Source: Rahnella woolbedingensis (lineage in GTDB: Bacteria > Pseudomonadota > Gammaproteobacteria > Enterobacterales > Enterobacteriaceae). From it: 64,000 bases of DNA. Location of the stretch: contig NZ_RAHH01000003.1 of NCBI RefSeq assembly GCF_003602095.1, positions 1-64,000 on the forward strand. Reading direction: 5' to 3'. Position 1 is the stretch's first letter. Every line of letters starts with the position of its first letter. The translations under genes were made by a program, and so were the position numbers. Below are positions 1-7,758 of this stretch, piece after piece. The notes under the pieces were generated by a model, which worked only from the letters and a program-made list of their open reading frames with translations, was not told the origin of the DNA and searched no databases.

Positions 1-27
1 ATGCCAGAAAGTGTACGGATTGCCTGA
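1..27 (+). CDS. IS903-type transposase, C-terminal eight residues (partial)
   Basis: The first nine codons read MPESVRIA followed by TGA. This is the C-terminus I know for the IS903 transposase, a DDE enzyme of about 307 residues. Almost all of the gene lies outside the window, so whether it is intact cannot be judged. The call rests on this short match together with the terminal repeat that follows at 64-81. Confidence 0.8.
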   Translation: MPESVRIA

Positions 28-81
28 GGGAGTCAGCGACGAGGGGAGCTTTTATCTAAATCCGATTTATTCAACAAAGCC
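1..81 (+). mobile_element. Right end of an IS903-type element (IS5 family)
   Basis: Positions 64-81, read on the minus strand, give GGCTTTGTTGAATAAATC, which I recognise as the 18-bp terminal inverted repeat of IS903. Positions 1-63 also resemble the IS903 end: the transposase stop codon is followed by a short spacer and then the repeat. The rest of the element lies to the left of the window. IS903 normally makes a 9-bp target duplication, so 82-90 should be repeated at its other end. The element sits exactly at the edge of the first Rhs/SymE repeat copy and therefore truncates it. Confidence 0.88.
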
Positions 82-1050
82 CATTTACCTTTTATCACGT
101 CAACAGTAACGATCAGATAGTTCATGCCGAACAAAAAGGCACCCGGCCTCTGCTGGAGCTATTCCGGTACGACGCCGCTTTAAACATTATCGGGCATCAG
201 CAGCGCCGGGGTGATGATGATGTTCCGCCGGAGCGGCTCAATCAGACGCAACAGGCAGGCCGGGTTATCCGCCGTGGCAACGGGGAATACCGTTACGACA
301 GCGCCGGAAGGCTGGCGGAAAAACGCACCGAAATACCGGGATATCGTCCGCAGGTGTGGCGCTACCGCTGGGACGCCAACAGCCAGATGCGGGGCCTTAT
401 CACTCCGGACGGCGAGCAGTGGCACTACCGCTACGACGCTTTTGGTCGGCGGATAAGCAAGCGGCGTCAGGAAGCCACGCGAAGCAAACTGGCGGGTTAT
501 GATTATTTATGGAGCGGCGATCAACTTATCGAAGAGACGCCGGTCTATGCCGACGGCACCCCGGCGTATGAAGAAAGCATTCACTGGCTGTATGAACCGG
601 GGGCATTAACGCCCGCCGCACGCCGTGAAAAAGGCCAACTGCATTATGTGGTCAGCGACCACATGGGCACGCCGCGTGAATTACTGACGGAAAAAGGGGA
701 TGTCGCCTGGGCCAGCCGGCTGAGCACGTGGGGAGACGCCACCCGCTACCGACCGGCGGCCAACGATGATAAACTGAGCTGTAACCTGCGCTTCGCCGGA
801 CAATACGCCGACGAAGAATCGGGATTGCATTACAACCGCCATCGTTACTATGATAGCGAGACAGGGCAATACCTGATCCCGGACCCGATAGGGCTGGCGG
901 GTGGGGTGAATCCTTACGGGTATGTGCATAACCCGCTGGGGTGGGTTGATCCGCTGGGGCTGGCTTGTTGTCCTCCGAAGTTTAGTTCGAGAAATGAAGC
1001 GTTCAGAGCAGCGAAAAGGGATGCGGGAATACCAATGGGGCAACAACCAT
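82..1050 (+). repeat. Rhs/symE junction direct repeat, copy 1
   Basis: This copy aligns with 1948-2916 at a constant offset of 1866 bp, with only scattered differences. It starts in the symE codons for GKW, runs through the Rhs core and ends about 25 codons into the toxin tip (GIPMG), after which the copies diverge. The IS903-type end at 81 cuts its left side. Confidence 0.85.
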
Positions 1051-1307
1051 CAAAGGTTGATATGTTGAATTTAACAGATCGTAATGGTCATAATATTCTT
1101 GATAAGAATCATAAACCGATTAAAACTAGAGAATATACGTTCACGAAATCAGGGAAAGAAGATATTGTTATCCAAGATCATTCCCCTGGTCATATTTATG
1201 GAGCAACTGGTACACCTGGAAATCAGGGGCCTCATATTAATGTGAGACCTAAGAGTGATACCAGAAATGGCCACATAGACGGTACATCTGACCACTACCC
1301 CTTTTAG
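82..1307 (+). pseudogene. Rhs core tip with C-terminal nuclease-like toxin, copy 1 (5' truncated)
   Basis: This is the last part of an Rhs polymorphic toxin. It has YD-type repeats (YRYDAFGRR, YRYDSAGRL) and the conserved core end (GLHYNRHRYYDSETGQY, DPIGLAGG, VDPLGL), followed by an unrelated AT-rich tip from about 970. The tip begins PKFSSRNEAFRAAKRDAGIP and carries QDHSPGH, GPHINVR and a terminal DHYPF. These His/Asp clusters suggest an HNH/Endo VII-like nuclease; the family name is tentative. The frame is open from 60, but the first ATG is at 354 and no usual start or secretion region is present. The core has YLIPDP where copy 2 has YLSPDP. The piece is probably not expressed alone and acts as a reservoir for tip exchange. 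An Imm50-like gene follows after 8 bp. Confidence 0.8.
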
Positions 1308-1315
1308 GAAAAATC

Positions 1316-1711
1316 ATGAAATTATGGACTGATTATCTTGTTGATTCACAACATATTGATTCAATTTATCATGATGACAAGCCGAGCTTAAATAATGTAG
1401 ATATCCATGAGATAATTTTCCATAGAGATGGTCCGAAAATCTCTATCAGAATGAATCTGAATGAATATCCAAGTAGCCCCCCTAAGAAATGGGTTTTGCA
1501 GAAATTTAACACAGTTCAGCTAACATTAACTCTTATTGATATTAAAGATGTAAACATGTCAGGATGGATTAATACTAATTACGTTGCAGATGCCAGTATT
1601 GAAATAATAAATGATAATATTTTCATGAAATTAGATAGCGTTAGCCTTAAGTTTATAGCCAAAGCAAAATTCATGGATGTTGAATCTATAGTTTCTTATA
1701 TGAAAAAGTAA
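1316..1711 (+). CDS. Imm50-like immunity protein for Rhs tip 1
   Basis: A 131-aa protein starting 8 bp after the Rhs tip, with GGAAAA ahead of the ATG. It is AT-rich like the toxin tip and unlike the GC-rich Rhs core. The N-terminal SLNNVDIHEIIFHRDGP and the central PSSPPKKW resemble the Imm50 family of immunity proteins as I recall it. The protein encoded at 3211-3594 shares the same layout (D-I-x-x-I-x-x-x-R-x-G and PxxPPxKW). An immunity protein directly after a toxin tip is the usual arrangement and would neutralise the adjacent nuclease-like domain in the cytoplasm. The family name needs a profile search; the immunity role is inferred mainly from position. Confidence 0.68.
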   Translation: MKLWTDYLVDSQHIDSIYHDDKPSLNNVDIHEIIFHRDGPKISIRMNLNEYPSSPPKKWVLQKFNTVQLTLTLIDIKDVNMSGWINTNYVADASIEIINDNIFMKLDSVSLKFIAKAKFMDVESIVSYMKK

Positions 1712-1712
1712 A

Positions 1713-1751
1713 AATAAGCAGGAAAGATCATCCTGATCTTTCCTGCTTATT
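1713..1751. terminator. Bidirectional terminator between immunity gene 1 and symE-like gene
   Basis: A perfect 18-bp inverted repeat (1713-1730 and 1734-1751) with a 3-nt loop lies between two convergent genes. It could end transcription from both sides. Confidence 0.75.
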
Positions 1752-1754
1752 CAT

Positions 1755-1991
1755 TTAACTCACTATGCTCTGTAACGCTGATTTAATATTTTTATTAGCC
1801 CGTTTAATATCCCGAAGTTGCTGACGCAATGCTTCCTGCTCATGTTTCAGTTCGTCCACTTCGTCGCTATCTTTAATAATCACAATACAGCCGTTGGCTA
1901 TTTTAACAGTGAGGTGTGCGCCCGTCTCAAACCCCGCCTCACGCAGCCATTTACCTTTTATCACGTCAACAGTAACGATCAGATAGTTCAT
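1755..1991 (-). CDS. SymE-like toxin, 5' end replaced by Rhs junction sequence
   Basis: SymE-family proteins are small AbrB-fold relatives described as RNA-cleaving or nucleoid-condensing type I toxins. The part from IKGKWLREAGFETG through LTVKIANGCIVII matches the conserved SymE core (compare LKGDWLKAAGFTTG in the intact neighbour at 3659-3886), followed by a charged helical tail. The usual N-terminus (SRSPSLHLKG type) is missing. The first residues, MNYLIVTVD, are read from sequence that on the other strand belongs to the Rhs frame. No clear ribosome binding site precedes the ATG at 1989-1991, and a TTG at 1998-2000 is an alternative start. The gene is probably a truncated relic, though the core is intact. 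Confidence 0.65.
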   Translation of the reverse strand: MNYLIVTVDVIKGKWLREAGFETGAHLTVKIANGCIVIIKDSDEVDELKHEQEALRQQLRDIKRANKNIKSALQSIVS

Positions 1992-2916
1992 GCCGAACAA
2001 AAAGGCGCACGGCCGCTGCTGGAATTGTTTGAGTACGACGCCGCTTTAAACATTATCGGGCATCAGCAGCGCCGGGGTGATGATGATGTTCCGCCGGAGC
2101 GGATCAATCAGACGCAACAGGCAGGCCGGGTTATCCGCCGTGGCAACGGGGAATACCGTTACGACAGCGCCGGAAGGCTGGCGGAAAAGCGCACCGAAAT
2201 ACCGGGATATCGCCCGCAGGTGTGGCGCTACCGCTGGGACGCCAACAGCCAGATGCGCGGCCTTGTCACCCCGGACGGCGAGCAGTGGCACTACCGCTAT
2301 GACGCTTTTGGTCGGCGGATAAGCAAGCGACGTCAGGAGACCACGCGAAGCAAACTGGCGGGTTATGATTATTTATGGAGCGGCGATCAGCTTATCGAAG
2401 AGACGCCGGTCTATGCCGACAGCACCCCGGCGTATGAAGAAAGCATTCACTGGCTGTATGAACCGGGGGCATTAACGCCCGCCGCACGCCGTGAAAAAGG
2501 CCAGCTGCATTATGTGGTCAGCGACCACATGGGCACGCCGCGTGAATTACTGACGGAGAAAGGGGATGTCGCCTGGGCCAGCCGGCTGAGTACGTGGGGT
2601 GACGCTACCCGCTACCGACCGGCGGCCAACGACGATAAACTGAGCTGTAACCTGCGCTTCGCCGGGCAATACGCCGACGAAGAATCGGGATTGCATTACA
2701 ACCGCCATCGTTACTATGATAGCGAGACAGGGCAATACCTGAGCCCGGACCCGATAGGGCTGGCTGGGGGGATTAATCCTTACGGGTATGTGCATAACCC
2801 GTTGAGTTGGGTTGATCCGCTGGGGCTGGCTTGTTGTCCTCCGAAGTTTAGTTCGAGAAATGAAGCGTTCAGAGCAGCGAAAAGGGATGCGGGGATACCA
2901 ATGGGGGAGCAGCCAG
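1948..2916 (+). repeat. Rhs/symE junction direct repeat, copy 2
   Basis: Second copy of the repeat at 82-1050. Its left side continues into a nearly complete symE-like gene (1755-1991, minus strand). This shows what copy 1 looked like before the insertion sequence removed its left flank. Confidence 0.85.
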
Positions 2917-3200
2917 TTAGGATATTTAATCCTAAAACAGGATTTGAAGGCGATCATCGAAATATACGAATGACAGACTCAAATAATAATCCAATTTTTG
3001 ATAGCAATGGTAATCAAATTTGGACTCGCGAGTATCAATACACCAAACCTGATGGCTCAAAAATTATAATCGAAGATCACTCGGCGGGGCATAGTTATCC
3101 TGATGGTATAGGAAATCAAGGAGCACACGTGAATGTTAGGCCAAGCGATAACACCCGATCAGGGTCTGTTCCCGGAACATCTGGACATTATAATTTCTAA
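1948..3200 (+). pseudogene. Rhs core tip with C-terminal nuclease-like toxin, copy 2
   Basis: Same Rhs core end as copy 1 (YLSPDPIGLAGG, then VDPLGL), then a tip starting PKFSSRNEAFRAAKRDAGIP. The tip diverges after GIPMG but keeps the same skeleton: TREYQYTK, IIIEDHSAGH, GAHVNVRP and terminal GHYNF. The two tips therefore look like members of one nuclease-like family with different specificity. The frame stays open upstream to an ATG at 1818, but that stretch is antisense to the symE-like gene and has no Rhs similarity. There is no N-terminal Rhs region, so this is an orphan tip. An immunity-like gene follows after 10 bp. Confidence 0.78.
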
Positions 3201-3210
3201 GGATTTCATC

Positions 3211-3594
3211 ATGAACTGGAATGATCTTGATGGCAGTGTATTATTTAATAAAGTTTTTTCAAGACCAATAAAAATATCAGAAATTGATATTTTTGACATT
3301 AAGATAGACCGAGAGGGGTCCACCGTAATAATATCTTTCGATTTGATTGATGAAATCCCTGACCAGCCGCCAACTAAATGGATGAAAGGCTATAACCGGT
3401 GCAGGTGTGGCATCAACTGTGGTGGTGTTAGTCAAATGAAAATAGAAGGGGTGTCACCAAGCATGCCGGCAAAAATAAATATAAATAAACATGGCTCGCA
3501 TGTCGAAGTAAGTATTTCAGGTGATGCTATAAATATGTATTTACAATGTTTTCATGTACAGATGATGGGGCCGTCAGTGTATATTAGCAATTAA
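3211..3594 (+). CDS. Imm50-like immunity protein for Rhs tip 2
   Basis: A 127-aa protein. I chose the ATG at 3211 because AAGGA lies 6-10 bases upstream and an earlier ATG at 3133 would overlap the toxin tip. Like the protein encoded at 1316-1711 it has an N-terminal W, an EIDIFDIKIDREGS segment and a central PDQPPTKW, the features I associate with Imm50. The rest differs, including a short Cys-rich stretch (RCRCGINCGG). The inferred role is cytoplasmic neutralisation of the adjacent tip. Two related immunity proteins beside two related toxins suggest a pair that duplicated and diverged. Confidence 0.68.
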   Translation: MNWNDLDGSVLFNKVFSRPIKISEIDIFDIKIDREGSTVIISFDLIDEIPDQPPTKWMKGYNRCRCGINCGGVSQMKIEGVSPSMPAKININKHGSHVEVSISGDAINMYLQCFHVQMMGPSVYISN

Positions 3595-3601
3595 AACAAA
3601 T

Positions 3602-3637
3602 ACCGGGAAGGACGTTCAAACCTTCCCGGTTTTTATT
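3602..3637 (+). terminator. Terminator after immunity gene 2
   Basis: A 10-bp perfect stem (3602-3611 and 3621-3630) with a 9-nt loop, followed by TTTTTATTTATT. This is a Rho-independent terminator for the plus strand. Confidence 0.85.
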
Positions 3638-3658
3638 TATTCGCTGTTGTTCAGAACA

Positions 3659-3886
3659 CTAAACCAGCACGTCCTGCATTCCCTTCATCATCTGCCGCGC
3701 CTGATAAACCTGCTCCCTCAATTCCTGCACCTCGTTATTATCCGCCATCAGCACAATACACCCCTCCGTGATTTTCACCGTCACGCCCGTCCCGGTAGTA
3801 AATCCCGCTGCTTTCAGCCAGTCACCCTTCAGGTGCAGGCTAGGGCTGCGTGAATAATAGGTGGTGATATGGGGTTTGTTTTTCAT
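3659..3886 (-). CDS. SymE-like toxin family protein
   Basis: A 75-aa protein with the full SymE layout: an N-terminal YYSRSPSLHLKGDWLKAAGFTTG, then VTVKITEGCIVLM, then a helical tail rich in Q and E. Family knowledge: E. coli SymE is an SOS-induced type I toxin held down by the antisense RNA SymR, and many paralogues sit at the ends of Rhs loci, where their activity is mostly untested. It lies convergent to immunity gene 2 across a terminator and is intact, unlike the copy at 1755-1991. The Shine-Dalgarno sequence is weak. Confidence 0.75.
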   Translation of the reverse strand: MKNKPHITTYYSRSPSLHLKGDWLKAAGFTTGTGVTVKITEGCIVLMADNNEVQELREQVYQARQMMKGMQDVLV

Positions 3887-4174
3887 GGGGCAGGCGCTGA
3901 TATAGCCGACTTATTAAACTGATGCCGGAATGCTCGCCGGTTTGAAAAATCATCACATCCCAGATCACGCTCTGACGATGAGTGCGCACGTACACTTATG
4001 TGGCTTCGTGGAGAAGGGGAAAGACGCCAAGCCGGCCGAAGACGGGTGAAGGCTATCAGTGCCGCATACCCCGTTTTACACAATCCCCTACACCCTGTGC
4101 TTTTTAGAAAGTCCCCCAATAGTGTATTCTGATCCACATTCCGCTCGCTGAGCCGTTTTGCTGATGGTTAATCC
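3887..4174. other. Intergenic region between symE-like gene and rcsC
   Basis: No convincing gene is visible. The region separates two divergent genes and should hold the rcsC promoter. The last 60 bases before the TTG start contain no strong Shine-Dalgarno sequence, which fits the poor translation signals known for rcsC. Confidence 0.5.
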
Positions 4175-7033
4175 TTGAAATATCTTGCTTCGTTTCGAAC
4201 AACGCTAAAAATATCCCGCTATCTGTTCCGGGTGCTGGCGCTCATGTTGTGGACACTGGGTGTGTTGCTGACCACCTTTTATGTGCTCAATATTTTCCAC
4301 AACAAAGAATCCGAAATCCGTGATGAAGACAACTTCAATTACGATCTCGCGCAGAGCTACATCAAGAACTCCAATGACGTCATGCACAGCATTAAGTTCA
4401 TGGCGGAAAAGCGGTTAAGCGATTCAATGAACGGGCTGGATATTATCAATGGCATGATCAGCACCAAAAATACTCAGCCGACGTATCTTTCCCTGTTTCC
4501 TGAATCCGACTGCTCGCAGATCACTGACAGCTACCGCAACTCCCTGTCTACGCTCGGAAACATGATCCACTACTGGAAGGATAATTTTTCCGATGCGTAC
4601 GATCTCAACCGGGTGTTCTTTATTGGCGGCGCGAACCTGTGTCTGGTGGATTTTGGTATCAGCAGTGAACCGTTCGAGCGTGCCAGTCAGGATCAGCTCA
4701 AGTCGCTGCATGAAAAAATTCTGCAATACCGTAACGGGAAGAGCCAGGATAAAGAAAACAGCCTGTACTGGGTGTCGCAGGGCAGCAACAGAGATTCCGG
4801 TTATCTCTATGTTCTGACGCCGATTTATGTCGGCAATAAGCTCGAAGCGCTGATGGGCATTCAGCAAAATCTCCGTCTGGAAGATCTGGTCAATCCGAAT
4901 GCGCAACACACCACTGTCACGCTGCTTGATGCTGACGATCAGCCGCTGCTGAACATTTCTGAAGATAACCGCACCGCCACGCCAGTGGCCAATATTCCCG
5001 AGGCAAGCTCATTCTTTGGCTACGTGAATGGTTACAAGGATCTGGTCTATAAAAAGCCGCTGACGCCTTCCTCACTCAGCGTGGTGTATTCGATGCCGTT
5101 TAATACGGTCATCGAGCGTTTTAAAATCCTGATTTTTAACGCGGTGTTACTGAATATTTTCTCCGGCCTGCTGCTGTTTATTCTGGCCTGGGTCTTTGAG
5201 CGCAAAATGTTTTTACCCGCCGAGGATAATGCCTTCCGCCTCGAAGAACATGAGCAGTTCAACCATAAAATCGTCGCCTCGGCACCGGTGGGCATTTCGA
5301 TTCTGCGTATCAGCGATGGCGTCAATATTCTGAGTAACGAACTGGCGCACAACTACATCAATATGCTGACGCAGGAAGACCGGCAGCGTATTACGCGCAT
5401 CATCTGCGACCAGCAAACGAACTTTGTTGATGTTATCACTAAGAACAATAACAACATCCAGCTGAGTTTCGTGCATTCGCGCTACCGTAATGAAGACGTG
5501 GCGATCTGCGTGCTGATCGACGTCAGTTCGCGCGTGAAAATGGAAGAATCGTTGCAGGAAATGGCCAATGCCGCCGAGCAGGCCAGCCAGTCGAAATCGA
5601 TGTTCCTGGCAACCGTCAGCCATGAATTGCGTACGCCGCTGTACGGCATCATTGGTAACCTCGATTTACTGCAAACCCAGGGGCTGCCGCAGGGCGTTGA
5701 CCGTCTGGTAACGGCGATGAATAACTCCTCGGCGCTGCTGCTGAAAATCATCAGCGACATTCTCGATTTCTCGAAAATTGAATCTGAGCAGTTGAAAATC
5801 GAGCCGCAGGAATTCTCCTGTCGCGAGGTCATCACCCATATTGCCGGTAACTATTTACCGCTGGTGGTGAAAAAGCGGCTGGGTCTGTACTGCTTTATCG
5901 AGCATAACGTGCCGCTGTCATTTAATGGCGACCCGGTACGTTTGCAGCAGGTCATTTCTAATATCCTCAATAACGCGATTAAATTCACTGATACCGGCTG
6001 CATTGTTCTGAATGTCAGAACCTGCGGAAATTATCTCGAGTTTCAGGTACGTGATACCGGCGTGGGTATTCCTGAGCGGGAGATTACCCGTCTGTTTGAC
6101 CCGTTCTTCCAGGTCGGCACCGGTGTTCAGCGTCACTTCCAGGGAACCGGTCTCGGTCTGGCGATTTGTGAAAAGCTCATCAACCTGATGGATGGCGATA
6201 TTGACGTCGAATCCGAGCCGGGGCTGGGCAGTTCGTTTACTGTGCGTATTCCGCTTTATAACGCGACATTCCCGTCGGGCGAACCGCTGGATGACTGGCA
6301 GGATAAAACGGTCTGGCTGGATGTGCGCAACGCTTATCTGGAAAGCTATCTGATGCAGCTGCTTCGCTACAACGGCGCCAATATCCAGCGCTGCGAGGCG
6401 GGGATGCAAAGTCAGCGGGAAGATGTATTGATCACCGATATTCCGAGGATCCACAAAGATGAACTGGCCGCGCAAATCGAGTTTTCTATCGATCACATTG
6501 GTCCGCCGGTCGAAACGCGTCCGGGGTACTGGGTACACAGCACATCCACGCCGCTGGAAATCACCGCGCTGCTCAATCGCATCTACCGCCTTGAAGCAGA
6601 AATGGAAGAGGGCGTTCCGGCTCTTCCTGAAGCTACGGTGCAGGATTATAGCGATGTGACCCTGCTGGTGGTGGATGACCATCCGATTAACCGCCGTCTT
6701 CTTGCCGATCAGCTGGGAACCATGGGGTATATCGTGGTGACGGCGAATGACGGGATGGACGCACTGGATGCCATGCGTGCGCACGAAATTGATATTGTTC
6801 TCAGCGACGTTAACATGCCGCGACTTGATGGTTATGGCCTGACGCAGAAGCTGCGTGAACTCGGCCATACGCTGCCGGTGATCGGTGTGACCGCCAATGC
6901 ACTGGCTGAACAGCGTCAGCGCTGTCTGGAAGCGGGTATGGATAACTGCCTCTCCAAGCCGGTCACGCTGGAAACTCTGCGTGATACGCTGCGTTATTAC
7001 AGCGCACTGGTGCGAAAGAAACGCGACAGCTGA
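4175..7033 (+). CDS. rcsC: Rcs phosphorelay hybrid sensor kinase RcsC
   Basis: Inner-membrane hybrid kinase that passes phosphate to RcsD and on to RcsB in response to outer membrane, LPS or peptidoglycan stress. The protein is 952 aa (949 in E. coli). TTG is chosen as start because the N-terminus MKYLASFRTTLK then matches E. coli, which also uses TTG. Order: membrane segment at about 18-40, periplasmic sensor to about 310, second membrane segment, linker, HisKA domain with His483 in TVSHELRTPL, an ATPase domain with N, G1 and G2 boxes (LNNAIKFTD, DTGVGIP, GTGLGLAI), the RcsC-specific ABL domain, and a receiver with Asp878 in SDVNMPRLDG. It is convergent with rcsB, as in E. coli. Confidence 0.97.
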   Translation: MKYLASFRTTLKISRYLFRVLALMLWTLGVLLTTFYVLNIFHNKESEIRDEDNFNYDLAQSYIKNSNDVMHSIKFMAEKRLSDSMNGLDIINGMISTKNTQPTYLSLFPESDCSQITDSYRNSLSTLGNMIHYWKDNFSDAYDLNRVFFIGGANLCLVDFGISSEPFERASQDQLKSLHEKILQYRNGKSQDKENSLYWVSQGSNRDSGYLYVLTPIYVGNKLEALMGIQQNLRLEDLVNPNAQHTTVTLLDADDQPLLNISEDNRTATPVANIPEASSFFGYVNGYKDLVYKKPLTPSSLSVVYSMPFNTVIERFKILIFNAVLLNIFSGLLLFILAWVFERKMFLPAEDNAFRLEEHEQFNHKIVASAPVGISILRISDGVNILSNELAHNYINMLTQEDRQRITRIICDQQTNFVDVITKNNNNIQLSFVHSRYRNEDVAICVLIDVSSRVKMEESLQEMANAAEQASQSKSMFLATVSHELRTPLYGIIGNLDLLQTQGLPQGVDRLVTAMNNSSALLLKIISDILDFSKIESEQLKIEPQEFSCREVITHIAGNYLPLVVKKRLGLYCFIEHNVPLSFNGDPVRLQQVISNILNNAIKFTDTGCIVLNVRTCGNYLEFQVRDTGVGIPEREITRLFDPFFQVGTGVQRHFQGTGLGLAICEKLINLMDGDIDVESEPGLGSSFTVRIPLYNATFPSGEPLDDWQDKTVWLDVRNAYLESYLMQLLRYNGANIQRCEAGMQSQREDVLITDIPRIHKDELAAQIEFSIDHIGPPVETRPGYWVHSTSTPLEITALLNRIYRLEAEMEEGVPALPEATVQDYSDVTLLVVDDHPINRRLLADQLGTMGYIVVTANDGMDALDAMRAHEIDIVLSDVNMPRLDGYGLTQKLRELGHTLPVIGVTANALAEQRQRCLEAGMDNCLSKPVTLETLRDTLRYYSALVRKKRDS

Positions 7034-7046
7034 AAACAACCAAACA

Positions 7047-7073
7047 AAAGGCACCGTGAAGGTGCCTTTTTTA
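7047..7073. terminator. Terminator between convergent rcsC and rcsB
   Basis: A 9-bp stem AAAGGCACC/GGTGCCTTT with a 5-nt loop, followed by a T run on the plus strand and preceded by an A-rich stretch. It may work in both directions. Confidence 0.8.
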
Positions 7074-7103
7074 CTGACTTGCTGAGACGACTAAGCTGAA
7101 ACG

Positions 7104-7754
7104 TTAGTCTCTGTCCACCGGCTGAGAGCTGACGGAAGACAGGTAGTTCAGCAGGGCGATATCATTTTCCACGCCCAGTTTCAGCATTGCAGATTTCTTC
7201 TGGCTGCTGATGGTTTTGATGCTGCGGTTCAGTTTTTTGGCAATCTCAGTCACCAGGAAGCCTTCTGCGAACAGGCGCAGAACTTCGCTTTCCTTCGGAG
7301 ACAGGCGTTTGTCGCCGTAACCGTTGGCGCTGATTTTTTCCAGCAATTTCGCCACGCTGTCCGGCGTGAACTTCTTGCCTTTCTGCAATGCAGCCAGTGC
7401 TTTAGGCAGGTCAGTTGGCGCACCTTGCTTGAGCACAATCCCTTCGATATCCAGATCCAGAACAGAGCTCAGGATCGCCGGGTTATTGTTCATCGTCAGA
7501 ACAATAATGGACAGCTGCGGGTAATGGCGTTTGATGTATTTGATCAACGTGATGCCATCGCCGAATTTGTCGCCCGGCATGGACAGGTCAGTGATCAGAA
7601 CATGGGCGTCGAGTTTGCTTAAGCTGTTAACCAGTGCAGTGGAGTCCTCGAACTCACCTACAACATTCACCCATTCAATTTGTTCAAGGGACTTACGAAT
7701 ACCAAACAGGACGATAGGATGGTCATCAGCAATAATTACGTTCATATTATTCAT
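7104..7754 (-). CDS. rcsB: Rcs response regulator RcsB
   Basis: NarL/FixJ-type response regulator that is the output of the Rcs phosphorelay. It controls capsule, motility and envelope genes alone or with partners such as RcsA. The protein is 216 aa, the E. coli length, and starts MNNMNVIIADDHP; an upstream extension in the same frame is rejected because it has no family match. The receiver holds Asp56 (LITDLSMPG). The C-terminal LuxR-type helix-turn-helix reads LSPKESEVLRLFAEGFLVTEIA and continues through the recognition helix. It lies 4 bp downstream of rcsD on the same strand, so they share a transcript. Confidence 0.98.
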   Translation of the reverse strand: MNNMNVIIADDHPIVLFGIRKSLEQIEWVNVVGEFEDSTALVNSLSKLDAHVLITDLSMPGDKFGDGITLIKYIKRHYPQLSIIVLTMNNNPAILSSVLDLDIEGIVLKQGAPTDLPKALAALQKGKKFTPDSVAKLLEKISANGYGDKRLSPKESEVLRLFAEGFLVTEIAKKLNRSIKTISSQKKSAMLKLGVENDIALLNYLSSVSSQPVDRD

Positions 7755-7758
7755 GTGA

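Noticed and set aside
1818-1947. N-terminal extension of Rhs tip 2 from the ATG at 1818
   Set aside because: The stretch is antisense to the SymE core and has no Rhs character, so the extension is an accident of the open frame.
5918-7054. A 378-codon minus-strand frame opposite rcsC
   Set aside because: It is antisense to a clearly conserved gene and shows no recognisable domain; it is a codon-usage shadow.
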